Origin: Cantharellus purpuraceus
Taxonomy: Eukaryota > Basidiomycota > Agaricomycetes > Cantharellales > Hydnaceae
Assembly (NCBI GenBank): GCA_025174535.1
Contig: JALBUN010000045.1
Span: 1,922,001 to 1,986,000 of the forward strand
Reading direction: 5' to 3'
DNA: 64,000 bases
The notes beneath the pieces are model-generated. The model had not been told where the DNA came from, searched no databases, and saw nothing but the letters and a program-made list of their open reading frames with translations. Shown piece by piece: positions 59,622 through 64,000 of the stretch (its first letter is position 1; each line of letters starts with the position of its first letter). The translations under genes and the position numbers were made by a program.

Positions 59622-62112
59622 TCACTTGCGATAGAACTGGGAATGTGTTTGTTAGCGAACGTATGGCGCACATAACAGAGCTCACGCACATTACGCCGGA
59701 AATTGAACCATAGAGATAAACAACCTCGGTCAAAACTGCTGCGGAATCCCCTGGGAAAAAGGGTTAGTGCACATGAAAGTGTGATGATGGGAAGTAATCA
59801 CCGTTTATGTGAGTATTCCCATTCTCGGTCTACAATGCGAAATGCAATATCCTCATATGGTGGGCCTGCGCTGAAATGTAGTAGAGCCGTGTCGCTGTCT
59901 CCGGGCGTTCTAACTAGTTTGTACGTAGGGGCCTTTGACTTGTCAATAAGATCTGGATAAAAAATGTTGAACTGAAGCAAAAGCGTCATTACACGCTACC
60001 GTAAGCATTGTGCGTTATGAACCACCTTATAGCCCTGAACAACTTTTGGAGGAGGGTTATCCGTGCTGCAATTGATGTGAGTCCTTGGCACCGAGTATCT
60101 CAGATCTAACACGGCACGCACTCATAATGGGTTTGGTTGTACTTGTTCCATTCATAACCCGTATGTACGCGGTTGAAGTACCGCGGTTTCCTGGGGCGAT
60201 ATTTATCCTCCCAGGTGTATGTCGTTGGGTTTACGATGTTTTCTTCTAGGTTGAAAAGCTCTTCTTCTTCGTCCATGTTTTTCTCTGCTTCAGCTCTGTA
60301 CAAAGCTTCTGCGTCGAGATCAGCACCGCTTGGAGCCTCTGTGTCTTGTACGACTTCAACCTGTTGCATGGATTTGGTCACAAACCGAGAAGCAGCCACA
60401 GTTCTTCTCAGAGCGAACTGCAGATACTTGACGTTAGACATCGTACGCGGGGTGAAGAAAAGGAATTACATACCAGTGCCTTGCGATCTTCTTCTGCAGA
60501 CAAAATATCACCCTCTCTTTCCTCGTATGGAAGCTTAGTGATATCTAATAAATCAGGGCTCATGGACCGATCATATGCTTCGACTTCTTCCAATGGTGCA
60601 GATGTTTTGTTTCCTTCACCCTCACCATCCATTTCGGCTCGCATATCACCACCCCAATGCTTCGATTGTGTTCCCTTTGTGGCAACTCCGGCAAGGAGCT
60701 CCTCCTGAGCTTGTAGGGCTTCATCGCGCTGGCGCTTACGAAGCTGCTCCAGACGATTTCGCACAACCACCTCATGAAGGCTCTTCAGTTTTGCCTGCAT
60801 ATGGAAAAAATTGAGCGGCGGCAAAAGATGGTAATGATTTTGAAATTTCTCCTACCTTTGCTTTCCAAACCAGTAGACTTTTCAGGAGACCTTCCCAGTA
60901 ATCGGTATCTAAGGGTTCACCGCTCTGCAGCTTGACCTGGACCTGCCGTTGCAGTGCTACAAGTTGTTCGTATGACTTGCCAGATAAAAGCGTAGAGATT
61001 TCTGTCTCCACAGCTGCATTCGCGTTCAAGGCATCTGGACCCATACGCACATTGGCACGAAGTCGTTCAAGGCGATCTTTACATACTACCATCATATTCT
61101 ATACAAGACATAAGCCTCCTCACGAATAAAATGAAGGTCACGCACAGTCCAGAAGTCAATGTTCACAGTAGATGTCTCCAGGGACAGATATCGTTGAATA
61201 TCGTCATGAAGCTCTTCGGTTTGTGCAAGTTCTAGGTTCTGTCAGAGAATGAATCATGATTAGGTACAACTAGCATCCTTCTGCATACCTCGAAAATGGC
61301 GTAAGGTTCATCCAAGTCAATTTCCAGACCAGCATCATCCAGACCTAGTCCGTCGTCTTCTTGCTCGACATCAGCCGCCCCAGCATACTTGAGATTCAGG
61401 GCCAGAAAATCTATGGCTTTGGCCCGTTTCTCCTTTAGCCGGATACCAGCTCTCCGTCTTTCCTGTTCAAGCTGAAAGACACCATCCTTGGCAATCCAGT
61501 CCGCCATTTGAGCGCCCTCGGCCAACCTTGCCATTCGAGCTTCCTCTTCATCTCTGAGTCGCTGTTCTACTTCCCTTTCTGCTCGCCTCCTATTCAACCT
61601 TTCCAGTTCCTCTTTCGCCTCTTGCCGCCGTGATGTATCCCTTCGTTGGGCCTCAGCAAGCGTCATACCGGCTTTGCGTTCTTTATCTGCCTTCTTGTGC
61701 CATCTGAACTGTTGGCTGAGGTTGGTATCATGGAAAGGATTATCAGTAGCACTGTAAACGCTAAGTTCGGCGACTTGTCGCGCCTCTTCTTCCTCCCGCA
61801 TTCGTTGCTTCTCCGCCTTGCGCTCCCTACGCTCTGCAGACTTATCCCGCTTGCGTCTACGAGTAATACATTAGCGTTAGGAAATGTGTAAAGAGGGAGG
61901 ACCTCCCTTTTATCTTTTCTATCCGCTTCTCTGCTTCGGCTCCTGCTCCTAGTACGTCTCTTTAGTTTCTCTTTGTTGTCGGTGTCCCTGCCTAGCTTTT
62001 CATGTCTTTCATAAGCATCTGGCGAGGGACCCAAACCATCATAGTCGTTATCCAGTAAGCCATCTCGCCTCCGGGAATACCTTATGCTAGGGGACCTTGA
62101 ACGGGATGGCAT
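59622..62112 (-). CDS. Cactin, spliceosome-associated protein
   Basis: Conserved nuclear protein associated with the late spliceosome (Cay1 in fission yeast). The start MPSRSRSPSIRYSRRRDGLL opens an Arg/Ser-rich region. A long charged helix follows (VAELSVYSATDNPFHDTNLS, then QFRWHKKADKERKAGMTLAE and AIDFLALNLKYAGAADVEQE). The C-terminal cactin domain contains WEDKYRPRKPRYFNRVHTGY, EWNKYNQTHYE, NPPPKVVQGYKFNIFYPDLI and SAGPPYEDIAFRIVDREWEY. Two terminal introns give SHKRGFRSSFDRGCLSLWFN, then FRRNFYRK and the stop at 59,622, the expected family end. It is divergent from MCX1 across 105 bp. Confidence 0.9.
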
Positions 62113-62217
62113 ACTTATTGGGACGGTCGTGAATTTGGCATGTGTATGTTTGTGGGTCCACAGCCACTCAGACACTCGCGGACAGGCTCGAATCACCTAC
62201 TCACCTGGGATACTTGT

Positions 62218-64000
62218 ATGGCGTGGCGTCCTCGCTCGCTACGTCTTATCACTAGAAGCCTACGTACACAGGCGCGTTATGATCATAAGCCTCGTCACGA
62301 TCCGGACGACCATATCCATAGGTCTGCTTTCGCAACACCTCGCCAATTGGTCCAGTACCTTGATGAATTCGTCGTCGGTCAGGAGAGTGCAAAGAAGGTT
62401 TTGAGTGTAGCGTGAGCCTCAAATAATAAAATTAGATATATGGACGCAACCATTGACCCTCACCAAATTGGACCATGCTACAGTGTATACAACCATTATA
62501 ATAGAGTTCGAGCAAACCTGGCTGTTCTCCCGGATGAAGATGCTGCTGCAGAGTGGCCAGCATCCCCAGGCGAGCGTGACCGTATGTTCCCTGGTATATG
62601 CGTGATAATTTTCGTTGAAAATTCGCACTTAAAGCACATCCAAGCGTGCAATCCGTGACTCTTTTTCCACATCCTCATCGACTTGGTACATCCTTCCCAT
62701 TGCAGCCACGTCATATTACACCTGCTGCTTTTGAAAAAAGCAACGTGTTGATGATGTTAGCCTTTCCCTGCCTCTAAAGTCACATTATTTGACCAAGTTG
62801 GGTGTAGTGGACCGACAGGTTCAGGTGAATATAGCGACATCTGTAACCGACATGCTTTGACGGTAGCGTGGGGTCAGGAAAAACCCTTTTGGCTCGCACT
62901 TTAGCGAAAGTGCTTGACGTGCCATTTTCTGTTAGCGATGCGACTTCTTTTACTCAGGTGTGTTGTCGTTTTTCAATTTGTATTCAATGCACGCTCAAAG
63001 TCTTCAACAGGCGGGATGTGAGTGTGTTATTCTAGTGAAGCTCAGCATTTCATCGAGTTTGAGACACATCTAGATGTCGGGGAGGATGTAGAAATGTGTA
63101 TACACCGACTGGTGAGCTCACACATCATCAGGTCTAGTTACATACTTATGCATATTATAGCTACAAGCTGCGCAATGGGATGTGCGTCGGGCAAGGCGAG
63201 CCGTGACGCTTCCTACTAATCGCATCATTGAAACCTGTTCATTTAGCATGGGCATCGTATATATTGACGAAGTGGACAAGCTCAGCCGACGAGGTAGTGT
63301 AAGCAGCGGCCATGAAGGTGCACGCGATGTTGGTGGAGAGGGTGTCCAACAAGCACTTTTGCGAATGATGGAAGGTGGTACAATTAATGTGCAAACGAAA
63401 GGTTCCATCGCAGAAGGTCCTGGTACCGGGCAAAACGCGGGACCCATTGGTCCCGGCCCTAGCATCCCCCCAAGTCAAGATGGGCGAAGAGGAAGGAGCA
63501 GTACCACTGGACGTAGGTTAGACTTTTCTCTCAGCCTTGATCTCTAACTGGCACATTCCGAGTAGCCACACACGATCAATATCAGATTGACACATCAAAC
63601 ATTTTATTTGTCCTTAGTGGCGCATTCGTAGGTCTCGAGAATGTAGTGAAGCGGCGAGTTTCGAAAGGGGTATACTATTTTTACTTAAGCAACTCACAGA
63701 CATTGACATGTGAATCAGTCCATTGGGTTCACTGCCAACCTTTCCGCTGATGACTCTTTGGGCGCTGAAGCGTTCTTGCCGTTTTTCACTCCAAATGGCA
63801 AACGCGTCCCGGACCCTTTAGAACTCGTGGAACCTTCAGGTGAGTAAAATTACTCAAAACAATTCTTTTCTCACTAGTTCAAACTTGCAGATTTAGTCAA
63901 ATACGGGTAGGTCTCCTGACCCTCAGGCATTATATGCGTATTCAAGTTGATCAGCTTTATCCCTGAATTTATATCTCGGCTTCCAACAATCACAACTCTC
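62218..64000 (+). CDS. MCX1: Mitochondrial ClpX-type AAA+ unfoldase (3' partial)
   Basis: Matrix AAA+ ATPase of the ClpX/Mcx1 family. [20 protein letters not shown] is a basic targeting sequence. [20 protein letters not shown] and [20 protein letters not shown] follow without the zinc-binding domain of bacterial ClpX, as in yeast Mcx1. The Walker A motif [16 protein letters not shown] is split by an intron (donor GTGAAT, acceptor ..GGTCAG). [20 protein letters not shown], Walker [17 protein letters not shown] and [20 protein letters not shown] come next. An insertion rich in Gly/Pro ([20 protein letters not shown]) interrupts the domain. [20 protein letters not shown] and [15 protein letters not shown] at the window edge show the gene continues beyond 64,000. 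ClpP presence cannot be judged here. Confidence 0.92.

Overview
The window looks like nuclear DNA of a filamentous basidiomycete, probably an Agaricomycete. Genes are tightly packed on both strands. They are cut by many introns of about 45-70 nt (GT..AG with a CTNAC-like branch point), and the protein families are fungal housekeeping ones. No CRISPR array, operon structure or bacterial signal is visible.

Region 1 (1-24,900) is compact and conserved. In order it holds a partial CTK1/Cdk12-type CTD kinase, CSN4 of the COP9 signalosome, a BRD8/Bdc1-type bromodomain subunit of NuA4, a very large TRA1 gene (11.8 kb), TAF9, SEC12, a NIPA-type magnesium transporter and an Rck2/Srk1-type stress kinase. 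The bromodomain protein, TRA1 and TAF9 are consecutive. All three belong to the SAGA/NuA4/TFIID coactivator group, and TRA1 and TAF9 share a 135-bp divergent promoter.

Region 2 (about 25,300-38,400) is an accessory island of nested repeats. A dead Ty1/copia element carries three in-frame TGA stops and two lost reverse-transcriptase aspartates. A solo LTR of 1,454 bp with a 5-bp target duplication is inserted in it. A second, rearranged copy of that LTR lies inside a fold-back repeat. The island ends in a roughly 1.07-kb stretch built almost entirely of consecutive, unrelated short hairpins (36,575-37,641). I cannot match that stretch to any named element and regard it as the most interesting object here. 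The first LTR also has twelve TGACTC-like bZIP sites at an exact 12-bp period.

Region 3 (38,400-64,000) is housekeeping again: ribosomal protein eL29, TFIIIC subunit TFC1, a small putative mitochondrial protein, GINS subunit PSF3, V-ATPase assembly factor PKR1, SmG, a disordered orphan, ERMES subunit MDM10, a TKL-like kinase with an N-terminal adaptor, an unresolved locus, a CYC2-like flavoprotein, a Clg1/Pcl-type cyclin, RPB3, cactin and a partial mitochondrial ClpX (MCX1). Many neighbours are divergent or convergent pairs separated by only 50-200 bp.

Gene models were built by hand-splicing conserved protein segments. Ends are firm where family-specific termini were recovered (CSN4, BRD8, TRA1, TFC1, MDM10, cactin). 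Untranslated regions and some internal introns are not resolved.
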